Shown: in pieces, positions 43,859 to 52,302 of the stretch
How the letters are laid out: each line of letters starts with the position of its first letter
Numbering within the stretch: position 1 is the stretch's first letter
NCBI GenBank assembly: GCA_963768025.1
Contig: CAVYGM010000021.1
Coordinates: 1 to 64,000, forward strand
DNA length: 64,000 nt
Source of the DNA: CAVYGM01 sp963768025
GTDB lineage: Bacteria > Bacteroidota > Bacteroidia > Cytophagales > Spirosomataceae
Direction of reading: 5' to 3'
Translations under genes and position numbers: made by a program
The notes under the pieces: model-generated
What the model was told of the DNA's origin: nothing
The model's database searches: none
The model's input: the letters and a program-made list of their open reading frames with translations, nothing else

Positions 43859-45715
43859 ATGGTTTTCTTAAGATACACCCCCGGTGGCCAGGTAAGGCAA
43901 TCGCTGATTTGCCTACTTGTGACCCTTCTGGTATCCTGTCATATCGAAATTCCCCAGGAACCCCTGGCTGACTTCACCGTTCAGAACGATAAGTGCACGG
44001 CTCCCTGCGAAATGAGTTTCATAAACAATTCAAAAAACGCCGGCACCTACACCTGGGACTTTGGCGACGGCACGAGTTCCACGGATCAGAATCCGATGCA
44101 TAAATTCCTGGGCGGCAGCACCTATCAGGTAAAGTTAGTGGCCAAAGGCGACGGGGGAAGTAACGGCACCGCCAAAACGGTATCCACGGTAGCGCCGCCC
44201 GGCGTCAATGCGGCTTTTACCATTGTCAACAACAATTGTACAGCTCCCTGTACCGTAAATTTCACCAACCAGTCGAGCAATGCGAGCTCTTATTTCTGGG
44301 ATTTTAACGATGGTACCTCCTCTACCCAAACCAACCCCTCCAAGGAATATCGAAGTGCGGGAAGCTTTCAGGTGAAGCTCTCGGCCAGCGGCCCAGGGGG
44401 AAGCCATACTAGCCAGCCCCAAACCGTCACGATACAAAGTGCCGTGGAAAAAGCGCCCACAAAAGTGTGGGACAGTACGATCGGGGGGGGCGATTTGGAT
44501 ATCTGTCAAACCCTAGTTTCCCACAGCGATGGAGGCTATTTTGCTTTTGGCCTTTCAAAATCAAATACCGGATTCGAAAAAAGCGAGAATTCCAGGGGAG
44601 GCTTTGACTACTGGTTGGTTAAACTCAATGCAAACGGAAAAAAAGTATGGGATAAGACCTTCGGAGGTTCCAGCGACGACATAGCCTTTACCGTAGTCCC
44701 TACTTCCGACGGAGGTGCCCTGATGGCCGGGTTTTCAAGCTCGAACCGGTCGGGCGATAAAAGCGAAAATTCCAAGGGGAAGGATGATATCTGGCTAGTG
44801 AAAGTAAATTCAAACGGGGGCAAGGAATGGGACAGAACAATCGGAGGCTCAGAGGACGACGTGAATCCCCGCATCATCGCCACGCCCAGCGACAACGGCT
44901 TCCTGATTTTGGTAGAATCCAATTCTAATCAATCGGGGGACAAGAGTGAAAACAGCCGGGGCGAGCGGGATTATTGGCTGGTAAAGCTCAATGCCGATGG
45001 GTCCAAAAAGTGGGATAAAACCATTGGAGGAAACAAAAATGAATTCCCCAGGTCGGCATTAGCCACCACGGATGGGGGTTATTTGGTGTATGGTGAATCC
45101 TTGTCAGATCAGTCGGGCGAAAAGGGAAGCAACTCCAAGGGTAGCCGCGACTACTGGCTGGTCAAGGTTAATGCAAACGGAGCCAAACAATGGGACAGAT
45201 CCTATGGGGGTAATATAGACGAAAATGGCAGCAGCCTGGTGGCCACCACCGACGGAGGATTCATCCTATCCGGCGATTCCGGCTCGGGTGCTTCAGGGGA
45301 TAAAAGCGAAAATTCCAGAGGAAAAAGAGACTACTGGGTAGTAAAAGTCAACGCTTCCGGCGACAAACAGTGGGAAAAGACCCTGGGAGGGAATGATGAA
45401 GACTTCGCCGGAGTGGTTTTAGCGGCACCAAACGGAGCCTGTATTGTGACGGGCTTTTCGCACTCCGGCCGTTCCGGCGATAAAACCGGGGAGTCCAAAG
45501 GAGGCCGGGATTCCTGGATAGTAAAGTTATCTGCCAAGGGGGAGGTTGTGTGGGACCTCACCCTGGGTGGAAGCGACAGCGAAACGATAGGAACCGGTAC
45601 GGCCACCGCCGATGGTGGTGTTACCCTGGCCGGCTTCAGCAATTCGCCCCCGTCGGGCGACAAGTCCGAAAGCCCCCGGGGAGACCACGACTTTTGGATC
45701 ATAAAAGTCAAATAG
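43859..45715 (+). CDS. PKD lipoprotein with seven propeller-like repeats
   Basis: 618 residues. The lipobox is in LICLLVTLLVSC. Two PKD domains (YTWDFGDGTSSTDQNP and YFWDFNDGTSSTQTNP) precede seven repeats of about 60 residues from residue 204 to the end. The repeat consensus is WDxTIGG...DxxxxxxxT.DGG..xxG.S.S..SGDKSENSRG..DYWLVK.NA.G. Seven such units strongly suggest a seven-bladed beta-propeller. No C-terminal sorting domain. It shares the CTAPC-type PKD start with 42645 and 55024. Confidence 0.78.
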   Translation: MVFLRYTPGGQVRQSLICLLVTLLVSCHIEIPQEPLADFTVQNDKCTAPCEMSFINNSKNAGTYTWDFGDGTSSTDQNPMHKFLGGSTYQVKLVAKGDGGSNGTAKTVSTVAPPGVNAAFTIVNNNCTAPCTVNFTNQSSNASSYFWDFNDGTSSTQTNPSKEYRSAGSFQVKLSASGPGGSHTSQPQTVTIQSAVEKAPTKVWDSTIGGGDLDICQTLVSHSDGGYFAFGLSKSNTGFEKSENSRGGFDYWLVKLNANGKKVWDKTFGGSSDDIAFTVVPTSDGGALMAGFSSSNRSGDKSENSKGKDDIWLVKVNSNGGKEWDRTIGGSEDDVNPRIIATPSDNGFLILVESNSNQSGDKSENSRGERDYWLVKLNADGSKKWDKTIGGNKNEFPRSALATTDGGYLVYGESLSDQSGEKGSNSKGSRDYWLVKVNANGAKQWDRSYGGNIDENGSSLVATTDGGFILSGDSGSGASGDKSENSRGKRDYWVVKVNASGDKQWEKTLGGNDEDFAGVVLAAPNGACIVTGFSHSGRSGDKTGESKGGRDSWIVKLSAKGEVVWDLTLGGSDSETIGTGTATADGGVTLAGFSNSPPSGDKSESPRGDHDFWIIKVK

Positions 45716-45830
45716 GCCGGCATGAAAACGTATTCGGCGGTAGGATGGCTATTTGACCTTACTGCTTTTCTACTCTTGATTGTCAGTATTGCCTCAGTTC
45801 CACAATTTTTCAGACCTCAACTTACCACCC

Positions 45831-47494
45831 ATGACCACCGCCGAATTCTCTAACCGCTTCGACTACGACCCCGACAATGATCTGCTGGGGGAGGGCGGCT
45901 TTGGAAAGATATTCAAGGCCTGGGATACGATCCGCAACGAGTACATTGCCCTCAAAATGTCCAAGGTGCAGCCTACCATGGAAGAGTTCAGTCTACTGAG
46001 CGAATTTAACCGGGTACGAGACCTGGAACACCCCAACATTGCCCGCTACATGGACTGCCAGCGCATCAAACTGGGCGGTATCGGCACGCACGATATCGCC
46101 CTGATGAAGTACTACGAACACGGAAACCTAAGTCAGCTGCTGAGCAAACATACCCTCACTACCACCCAGAAGCAGCACATGGTGGACGGCCTGCTGGACG
46201 GAATCAACTACCTGCACCAGCATCGCCCCCTAATCATCCATACCGACTTGAAGCCTTCCAATATCCTGATTGTGGAGCGACGGGGCTTTTACATCCCCCT
46301 CATTACGGATTTTGGCATCAGCCGGCAGGCCCGGCAAGACGATAAGTCGTACGTGACTAACACCGTAGGCGCGGGTACCTACGCCTATGCGGCCCCCGAG
46401 CAATGGGAAGCTCGGGAACTGCGGCCGAATGTAGACTTGTGGAGTTTCGGAATCCTGGCGATCTACGTATGGTTCAACGGCCGAAAGCTCCCCTTCCGAT
46501 CCGACGACCTGAGCATTTCCACCGAATCGGGCCGCATTGAGTTTATGAAGCGGGTGGTAAACCTGGACTTTATTCCCGACTTGAAAAACCTGCCGGATAC
46601 CTACCGAAAAATTGTGGAAGCGTGCCTGGTGGTAAGCCCCAAAGATCGGGTGCGAACGGTGGACGATTTACGAGGGCTATTGGCAACGGACCAGCCAGCT
46701 CAGCCCCCCCACCAGGGATAGTACGGAGGTACTGCCAGAGCGAAAAGCCAAAAAACAGCCCCCCAGTGAAGCCAACGAGCGGACGGAGATCCTTCCAAAG
46801 GAAACTGCTCCTGAACCTCCCCCCCCACCAGCTAAACCAAAAGAGCAAGTTCTGTCTCCGGCCCCCACAGCGCCCCCGAAGTCAAACCAGGGGTTGCTCG
46901 TAGCGGCTTCGGTGGTGTTGGCTTTGGTGGCTGGAACCACCGGCTGGTATATACTCAAAGACACTCCAAGCGTACCTGAGCCCAATCCGGTGGAGCAGCA
47001 AAGTCTTACGGCCCCCATTTCCACTGATACCACTTCCATCGCCGCGCCAACTCTTACACTTGATTCAACGGAAAAAGAAAAGCCAGCAACGAAAAACCCC
47101 GTTGTGGCTACTACTACGGCACCAAAGAAAACGGAGACTCCAAAAAAATCAAGTGAACTCAAAAAGGCGGAACCAAATCCGAATGCGATTTACCACGTGG
47201 TAGATGAGGACCCGTCGTTTCCGGGTGGAGAAAGCGCCATGCGCTCCTGGTTGAGTCGAAATCGCCGGGTGCCAGAAGCGGCAGAAAGGGCCATGGTGGC
47301 CGGGGTTGTCAGGGTTTCCTTTCGTGGTGAACACGGATGGCTCGTTGAAAAATATCGTGGTAATCAAAGGCCCGGGGTATGGCTACGAGGAGGAAGCCCT
47401 TCGGCTGGTGAATTCCATGCCACGCTGGCATCCCGGACGCCTATCCGGAAAGCTGGTTCGAGCCAACCATACGATTTCGATTGTATTTGAATAG
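45831..47494 (+). CDS. Ser/Thr protein kinase fused to a TonB C-terminal domain (two shifts)
   Basis: About 554 residues. Kinase domain: Gly loop LLGEGGFGKIFKAW, Lys42 in YIALKMSK, catalytic loop IIHTDLKPSNILI with Asp139 (HTD in place of HRD), ITDFGISR and YAAPEQW. After a proline-rich linker comes a transmembrane helix (LLVAASVVLALVAGTTGWYI), then a periplasmic linker and a TonB-type domain with VDEDPSFPGGESAMRSWLSR, NTDGSLKNIVVIKGPGYGYE and MPRWHPGRLSG. Two one-base insertions (C-run at about 46703-46709, and near 47322 in TTTCGTGG) split the frames; the order and sense are otherwise continuous, so it is one gene. Probably the PpkA-like kinase of the T6SS. Confidence 0.78.
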
Positions 47495-47501
47495 CCTTCC
47501 C

Positions 47502-48155
47502 TCAGGCGGTGCGGCCTATGACCTTGGCCACCGCTTCGCGGCTGCCTTTTACGTGCAGTTTCTGGTAGATGTGTTCCAGGTGTTTCCGGACGGTTTTGTC
47601 CGACACAAAGAGTTTCTCGCTAATATCACGGACATTCAGCCCGCGAACCAGCCATTCCATAATCTCGTTTTCACGGAGGGTAAGTTCGGCCGTACGGGTC
47701 ACGGATTGGATCTGCAGGTCATTGGAGCCCTGCCGGAGCAAAGCCAGGGCCTTTGATGCCATGATGGGCGACATGGGGGCCCCACCTTCCAGAACGTCGG
47801 TGATGGCGTTTATTATTTTGTGTGTTTTCTCTTCTTTGAGCAAATAGCCCGATGCCCCCGCTTTAATGGCTTCGAACAGCTTGCTGTCATCATCAAAAAT
47901 CGTGAGAATCAAAATCTTGACGGTTGGGTACTTTTCTTTCAGCAGACGGGTGGTGGTTACGCCATCCATCTGGGCCATTTCTATATCCATCAAAAAAACA
48001 TCCGGCACCGGGATTCTTGCTAATTGTCTGAATAAATCCTTCCCATTGACGGCCCGGAGTACCAGCTCAATATCTTCACTTAAAGACAGTTTCTCCCAAA
48101 TATCTCGGGAAATTGTGGGATTATCTTCCACCAAACCAACGCTGATTCTAGACAT
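47502..48155 (-). CDS. NarL/FixJ-type response regulator
   Basis: 217 residues from ATG 48155 (SRISVGLVEDNPTISRDIWE). The receiver has D11 and the phospho-acceptor D57 in PDVFLMDIEMAQMDGV, with LTIFDD and K106-like KAGASGYLLKEE. The LuxR-type helix-turn-helix is LTLRENEIMEWLVRGLNVRD and ISEKLFVSDKTVRKHLEHIY. It converges on the kinase-TonB gene with 7 bp between stops. Site 2 of the shared palindrome lies upstream of it. Confidence 0.9.
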   Translation of the reverse strand: MSRISVGLVEDNPTISRDIWEKLSLSEDIELVLRAVNGKDLFRQLARIPVPDVFLMDIEMAQMDGVTTTRLLKEKYPTVKILILTIFDDDSKLFEAIKAGASGYLLKEEKTHKIINAITDVLEGGAPMSPIMASKALALLRQGSNDLQIQSVTRTAELTLRENEIMEWLVRGLNVRDISEKLFVSDKTVRKHLEHIYQKLHVKGSREAVAKVIGRTA

Positions 48156-48243
48156 ACCATAGGGGATTACAAAGTGAAAGACCGCCCAATACACGCATGA
48201 GGATTGCCCGCTTGCAGGCTACTCCTTGCAAAGTAACAAACCA

Positions 48244-48291
48244 GGTACCACCCATAAAATACGTCATTTGACGTATTTTATGGGTGGTACC
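48244..48291. repeat. 48-bp perfect palindrome at the histidine kinase end
   Basis: Two 23-bp arms, 48244-48266 and 48269-48291, are exact reverse complements with TT between. The arms run from GGTACC at the outside to the operator half-site AAATACGTCA inside. It covers the last codons of the histidine kinase and its stop (48264-48266) and lies about 90 bp upstream of the response regulator start. It could be operator and terminator at once. Confidence 0.8.
48257..48278. promoter_or_regulatory. Shared palindrome, site 2 (upstream of response regulator)
   Basis: AAATACGTCA (48257-48266) and TGACGTATTT (48269-48278), spacer TT. Same half-sites as site 1. It sits in the centre of the 48-bp palindrome and about 100 bp before the response regulator start, so autoregulation is plausible. 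Confidence 0.65.
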
Positions 48292-49031
48292 AAGGGAAAC
48301 TCAGCCATAACTTCGGTACCGTCGCCGGAGGAGTTGATGGTTAGGCTTCCGTCCAGTTCCTCCGTTCGCTTCTGGAAATTGAGCAATCCGTAGCCCAGTG
48401 TAACCTCCTCCGGGCAAAACCCCCGGCCATTATCACGAATTTGAATGGTCAGGCTGTTTTGATCAATGGCAAGGCATACCGACAGTTCGGTACAATCGGC
48501 GTACTTGATGGCGTTGTTCACGCCTTCTTGCGTGATCCTGAAAATCGAGGAGGCCAGCTGAGGAGACAGGAGCGTTTGGGCGTCCCCATAGGCGGTGAGG
48601 CGGATAGAAGGGCATTCCGAATCCGTCGAAATTCGGGTGAGTAGCCCTCTGATACGCTCGGTGAGTTCGCCGTATACTATTTCATTTTGATTCAATACCC
48701 AAATAGTTTCCCGCAGTTGCTTGACGGTTTCCCTGGTAAAATCCCGCAAATCGTGCAACTGATTTTCCAAGGTGACATTACCATGCGCCAACAGGTCCAG
48801 CCTGGATATGATGTGCGTAAGCTGTGATCCGATCCCGTCGTGCAGATCGCGGGCGATCTGTTCGCGTTGCTGAAGAAGCGATCGCTGGATGCTGGATTCG
48901 ACGGGTTTGCTTACGCCCTTAAAATGGTCAAAGGCTATCCTGGGCCTTTTGTGTCTCGTTGAGGGAAAGTCGGATGATCGGTACCCGGATTCGCGAAACG
49001 GCCTACCTTTTTCCGTGGCTTGAGTATTCAT
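48264..49031 (-). CDS. Cytosolic NarL-family sensor histidine kinase
   Basis: 255 residues. The HisKA_3 box is LLQQREQIARDLHDGIGSQL with His65-type phospho-site, followed by the ATPase N-box EGVNNAIKYA and G-box IRDNGRGF and LGYGLLNFQKR. No transmembrane or sensory domain is visible, so the input must come from the N-terminal 50 residues or from another protein (perhaps the island phospho-system). It is the partner of the response regulator 109 bp downstream. Confidence 0.85.
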   Translation of the reverse strand: MNTQATEKGRPFRESGYRSSDFPSTRHKRPRIAFDHFKGVSKPVESSIQRSLLQQREQIARDLHDGIGSQLTHIISRLDLLAHGNVTLENQLHDLRDFTRETVKQLRETIWVLNQNEIVYGELTERIRGLLTRISTDSECPSIRLTAYGDAQTLLSPQLASSIFRITQEGVNNAIKYADCTELSVCLAIDQNSLTIQIRDNGRGFCPEEVTLGYGLLNFQKRTEELDGSLTINSSGDGTEVMAEFPLVPPIKYVK

Positions 49032-49070
49032 AATAATTGAAGGACTGTGGATACTAGGGTATGTGCTTTG

Positions 49071-49811
49071 TCAGGTGTAGGTTTCGTACCAATCATCCGC
49101 ATCGTCGGTAGACGCGGGATCGTCTTCCTCAAAATACAGGTCATCAATCTGAGCCGCTATACTATCTTCCATTTTCACGGGGGAAAGTACCTCTTCCTCT
49201 GGATAGTCCTCCCCAGCTGGCTCGAAAGTCGGATCTAGGAATTCTCTGAAAAACATTTCATTCCGGTAAGCCAGGGGCATATCGCCCGAAAATCGTTCGT
49301 AATGATAAGATGCCCCCTCCCAATCTTCGGTCAGCACGGCTGCCGTGAGTTCCGGAAATTTGGATAGCCCCCCCGTGTTGTATACGTAGTCAAAAAGGAT
49401 CTCCTTTTGTTTTTCAGAAAGCGTATCCCATTCGGCATCCGCCTGGGTAAAGCTGGGGTTTCCCGCCACAAATCTCACCAGCTCAGCGCGAGCCCGCTCT
49501 TCGTACTCGGGTACCAGCACCTGTTCGTATAACACCCTTTGCTGTTCTTCGGTGATGCTGATACCGCCGTGGTGGGCGATCCAGCCTGCGGCCTCTGCAC
49601 CCGTTTTTTGGGAGGCCTCGATGAGCGCGTAAGCCGTTTCGGGATCGATGCCGGCATTGGTTAGGTCGGTGTATATTTCCTGAGCACTCCGATGCCCCAT
49701 GTCATAGCCGGGCCCGATGGTGACGCCGGACCGGCCTCCGGGATAGTGCGGCACCAGGCTTTGCCCCTGATGGCCTATTTCCTGATTATAGGTAAAAGTG
49801 TAGTTTGGCAT
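49071..49811 (-). CDS. Pesticin/T4-lysozyme-like peptidoglycan hydrolase, candidate T6SS effector
   Basis: 246 residues from ATG 49811, no signal peptide. The lysozyme triad is readable: Glu11 in YNQEIGHQGQS, Thr31 and Asp37 in GRSGVTIGPGYDMG; the T-to-D spacing of six equals that in pesticin. The lysozyme domain continues to about residue 180; the C-terminal 60 residues are acidic and low complexity, possibly a delivery or binding tail. The lack of a signal peptide fits delivery by the T6SS. No obvious immunity gene is adjacent on the same strand. Confidence 0.72.
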   Translation of the reverse strand: MPNYTFTYNQEIGHQGQSLVPHYPGGRSGVTIGPGYDMGHRSAQEIYTDLTNAGIDPETAYALIEASQKTGAEAAGWIAHHGGISITEEQQRVLYEQVLVPEYEERARAELVRFVAGNPSFTQADAEWDTLSEKQKEILFDYVYNTGGLSKFPELTAAVLTEDWEGASYHYERFSGDMPLAYRNEMFFREFLDPTFEPAGEDYPEEEVLSPVKMEDSIAAQIDDLYFEEDDPASTDDADDWYETYT

Positions 49812-50162
49812 ACTGACGGCGGTTGTGAATTGGACAGCTATCACTCATTAGTCGTATTTTTTATTCTATTGGAAACATCCCAGCCTCATCTTTTAGTCCA
49901 TCCTCTCTCCTCTACATTTAATCCACCCTTGATTACTTTTTTGATGGGATAAAAGAAAGCTTCAGAATCCCTGGGGCATAAAACTAACCAATAGGGAGCC
50001 ACTACCCCGTACATTTTTAGCAAGCGGTACCTCTATCTATTTTAAGGTGATTTTGCCCGAAAAAATACGTCAATTGACGTATTGATTGGCCCTGAACGTC
50101 CTCCTAATTTTGGCTAACGATAATTCGGTCGGTAGAAAGCTAACTTAATCCTATAAGGTCTA
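49812..50162. other. 351-bp divergent regulatory region
   Basis: No gene. It separates the lysozyme gene (minus) from the envelope operon (plus) and carries operator site 3 at 50063-50084, which lies about 80 bp before the 50163 start. It is AT-rich, as expected for a divergent promoter. Confidence 0.6.
50063..50084. promoter_or_regulatory. Shared palindrome, site 3 (upstream of envelope operon)
   Basis: AAATACGTCA (50063-50072), spacer AT, TGACGTATTG (50075-50084); only the last base departs from the other sites. The inner 20 bases 50064-50083 form a perfect palindrome. Confidence 0.65.
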
Positions 50163-51101
50163 ATGCGAGTACATATCAAATTCATGGCAGGATTTTTCCT
50201 TATTCTATTGGCCTGTTTTGGCGTACGCGCACAAACCACGCCGAAGAAACCAGACGTGATCCATAAGCTTGACAACACCACCCTGGAAGTCATCATTGAC
50301 GAAATCAACAAGACCGACATCCTATACAGGAAGGTAACTGATTCCAAAGGCCCCCTGTATGCTCTTCCAAAAAGAGAAGTACGCAAGATCGTGTGGAATA
50401 ATGGCGACGTGGAGGACATTACCGTCCCGCCCGCTCCCGCTCAGAAACCCGCTAATCCCATTGCGTTACTAAAAAAGAAGGAGAAGCCTCCGGTGCTATT
50501 CTGGGATCATCCGGGCGCCTACGGAGGCTTGCGTCTGGGTGCCGGGGTGGGGCTGGTGGCTACCCCCTACACACCTTCCCTCACCGACGATTTTTCCCTG
50601 GCCTATGCGGGTGGCGTCACCTTGGGCTATCGCCTAAAAGCGCTTTCCGTGCAGGTGGAGGCCCTGTATACCGCCTTGACCTATACCCTCACTGTGCCGA
50701 CAGGTGCTCAGGACATAGCCGCGGCCGAGGGACAGCAACAAAACCTGGTGGTACCCCTGACCGCCACGCTGGCCACCCGCTTGGGTAAGGTAAGGGTGGG
50801 GCTGACGCTGGGAGGCTACGGGGCCCTGCAAATCGGGAACGGAAGCACACTCGTTACTAACTCGGAAAACACGAAAACGAATCTGAAAAATTGCGCCGAA
50901 TGCTCCGACAAACCATCTTTTGGGGCCGTGGGAGGACTTACGGCTACGGTAATCGAAAAACCAGCGTATGCGGTATTTCTGGATGCCCGGTGGTACCATA
51001 GTCTGGAAAACAACGAAGCCTATAAAATAGCCGAGACAGGTATCAAAATGCACACGGGAATGGTAGGGGTAGGCGTCCTATTTACCCTTTCCGGAAAATA
51101 A
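50163..51101 (+). CDS. Outer-membrane beta-barrel-like protein
   Basis: 312 residues. The signal peptide is GFFLILLACFGVRAQ. Residues 30-85 carry the small strand-rich motif LEVIIDEINKTDILYRKVTD plus LYALPKREVRKIVWNNG that recurs in Bacteroidota outer-membrane proteins. The C-terminal 200 residues show alternating strands of a small barrel (GGLRLGAGVGLVATPY, VGLTLGGYGALQIGNG) as in PorT-family proteins. It heads the operon 50163-55866. Confidence 0.7.
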   Translation: MRVHIKFMAGFFLILLACFGVRAQTTPKKPDVIHKLDNTTLEVIIDEINKTDILYRKVTDSKGPLYALPKREVRKIVWNNGDVEDITVPPAPAQKPANPIALLKKKEKPPVLFWDHPGAYGGLRLGAGVGLVATPYTPSLTDDFSLAYAGGVTLGYRLKALSVQVEALYTALTYTLTVPTGAQDIAAAEGQQQNLVVPLTATLATRLGKVRVGLTLGGYGALQIGNGSTLVTNSENTKTNLKNCAECSDKPSFGAVGGLTATVIEKPAYAVFLDARWYHSLENNEAYKIAETGIKMHTGMVGVGVLFTLSGK

Positions 51102-51152
51102 GGAGGTACCGAGTCAAGAGTCACATTCACTCCATTATTACACTTACTTACA

Positions 51153-52298
51153 ATGAAGTTCTATCCCTTTAAAAGCCTAAAAAAGATCTGGATTGCGACC
51201 TGTATCCTGTGGAGCGGCCTGTGTGCCTCGCCGTTGGCAGCTCAGGAGAAATTTTACTGGAGCAATGGCAGTGCCTTCTCCAACCGGATTGTGGAAGCAG
51301 ACGAGCGGGAACTGAAATATGAAGAAGTAAAAGGGAATGTACCCCACAAAAGGACCATGGACCGGGAGAATGTGGTGGTGGCATTTAATGCCTACGGCAT
51401 GTACATGGTCATTGACCGCCTCCCGACAGATCCCGAGAATTCACGCATGACCCTAAAAAAGTTTTATAATACCACCGGTTGTCCCACGGATGTCCTCATA
51501 AAAGCCAACCCCCTGGAAGTAATCCCGGCTACGATTCGCGTAGAGGATGAAGCCATCAACTACCTGACCGAGGCTGGCAAGTCGGCTTCGATCAAGAAAA
51601 GCGATCTGGTGGCTATTCTCTACAAAAATGGCAGTCATCAACTCCTGCTGGAGCCGGAGGAAGCAAAATCGTTGCTCAGTTCAGCCTTTGATCAGGTGAG
51701 AAAGTACTGTGGCAAACAGGCACCAAGTCCAATACCATCCCCACCCAAATCGGATTCAGTGGTCAGGATAGCGCCGCCCCCCGGCAAGCCCATCCTGAGC
51801 GACGCCGAATACACCGAGTACAGCAAAAGGGCCTTGATCGTGGTGGGGCAGTTTGCCGAGTACCTGCAGATCATCGCCAGCCGAAATTTTTCCCCCAACG
51901 AACGCGATGCAGCCATCAAAAACGCGCTGAAATTATTCATGCCCGGTACCAAAATAAAGGTCTCCTCCAAAAGCCGGAAGGACATACCGGAATACAGCCT
52001 GGAAACCTACCTGAAACGGTTGAAAATGCTGCCCTATGGTCAGGTGGAGATAAAATGGAGCAACATCGAATACATCGATAAGCTTCAGCGGGCCGAAGAT
52101 GGCAACTACTACGGGCGCATTGTGGGGAGTCAGACATTTACCGGATTTAGTGAAAGGGGCGAATCGGTAAAGTACAGCGACGTAACCCGCAAGGATGTCA
52201 AAGTAAAGCTTCATTCGTACGAAAAAGAAATCAACGGCCAGAGTCAGTACGGCTGGAACATTCTGCTGGGGAACATTGGGGTGGTAGAAAACGAATAA
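51153..52298 (+). CDS. Secreted protein of the T6SS-linked envelope operon
   Basis: 381 residues with signal peptide WIATCILWSGLCASPLAAQ. Two copies of the same small strand motif as in 50163 occur (FYWSNGSAFSNRIVEADERE and ATIRVEDEAINYLTEAGKSA). After a Pro/Ser linker (PSPIPSPPKSDS) comes a C-terminal helical-sheet domain (TYLKRLKMLPYGQVEIKWSN) that resembles the N-terminal domain of 53692-55005. No known family is recognised. Confidence 0.55.
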   Translation: MKFYPFKSLKKIWIATCILWSGLCASPLAAQEKFYWSNGSAFSNRIVEADERELKYEEVKGNVPHKRTMDRENVVVAFNAYGMYMVIDRLPTDPENSRMTLKKFYNTTGCPTDVLIKANPLEVIPATIRVEDEAINYLTEAGKSASIKKSDLVAILYKNGSHQLLLEPEEAKSLLSSAFDQVRKYCGKQAPSPIPSPPKSDSVVRIAPPPGKPILSDAEYTEYSKRALIVVGQFAEYLQIIASRNFSPNERDAAIKNALKLFMPGTKIKVSSKSRKDIPEYSLETYLKRLKMLPYGQVEIKWSNIEYIDKLQRAEDGNYYGRIVGSQTFTGFSERGESVKYSDVTRKDVKVKLHSYEKEINGQSQYGWNILLGNIGVVENE

Positions 52299-52302
52299 CA
52301 CC

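Noticed and set aside
46894..47490. Separate TonB-like gene beginning in the transmembrane region
   Set aside because: Its start would be a GTG/TTG-type codon just before the TM helix; the upstream Pro-rich linker continues in the same frame back to the kinase, so a fusion broken by an indel is simpler.
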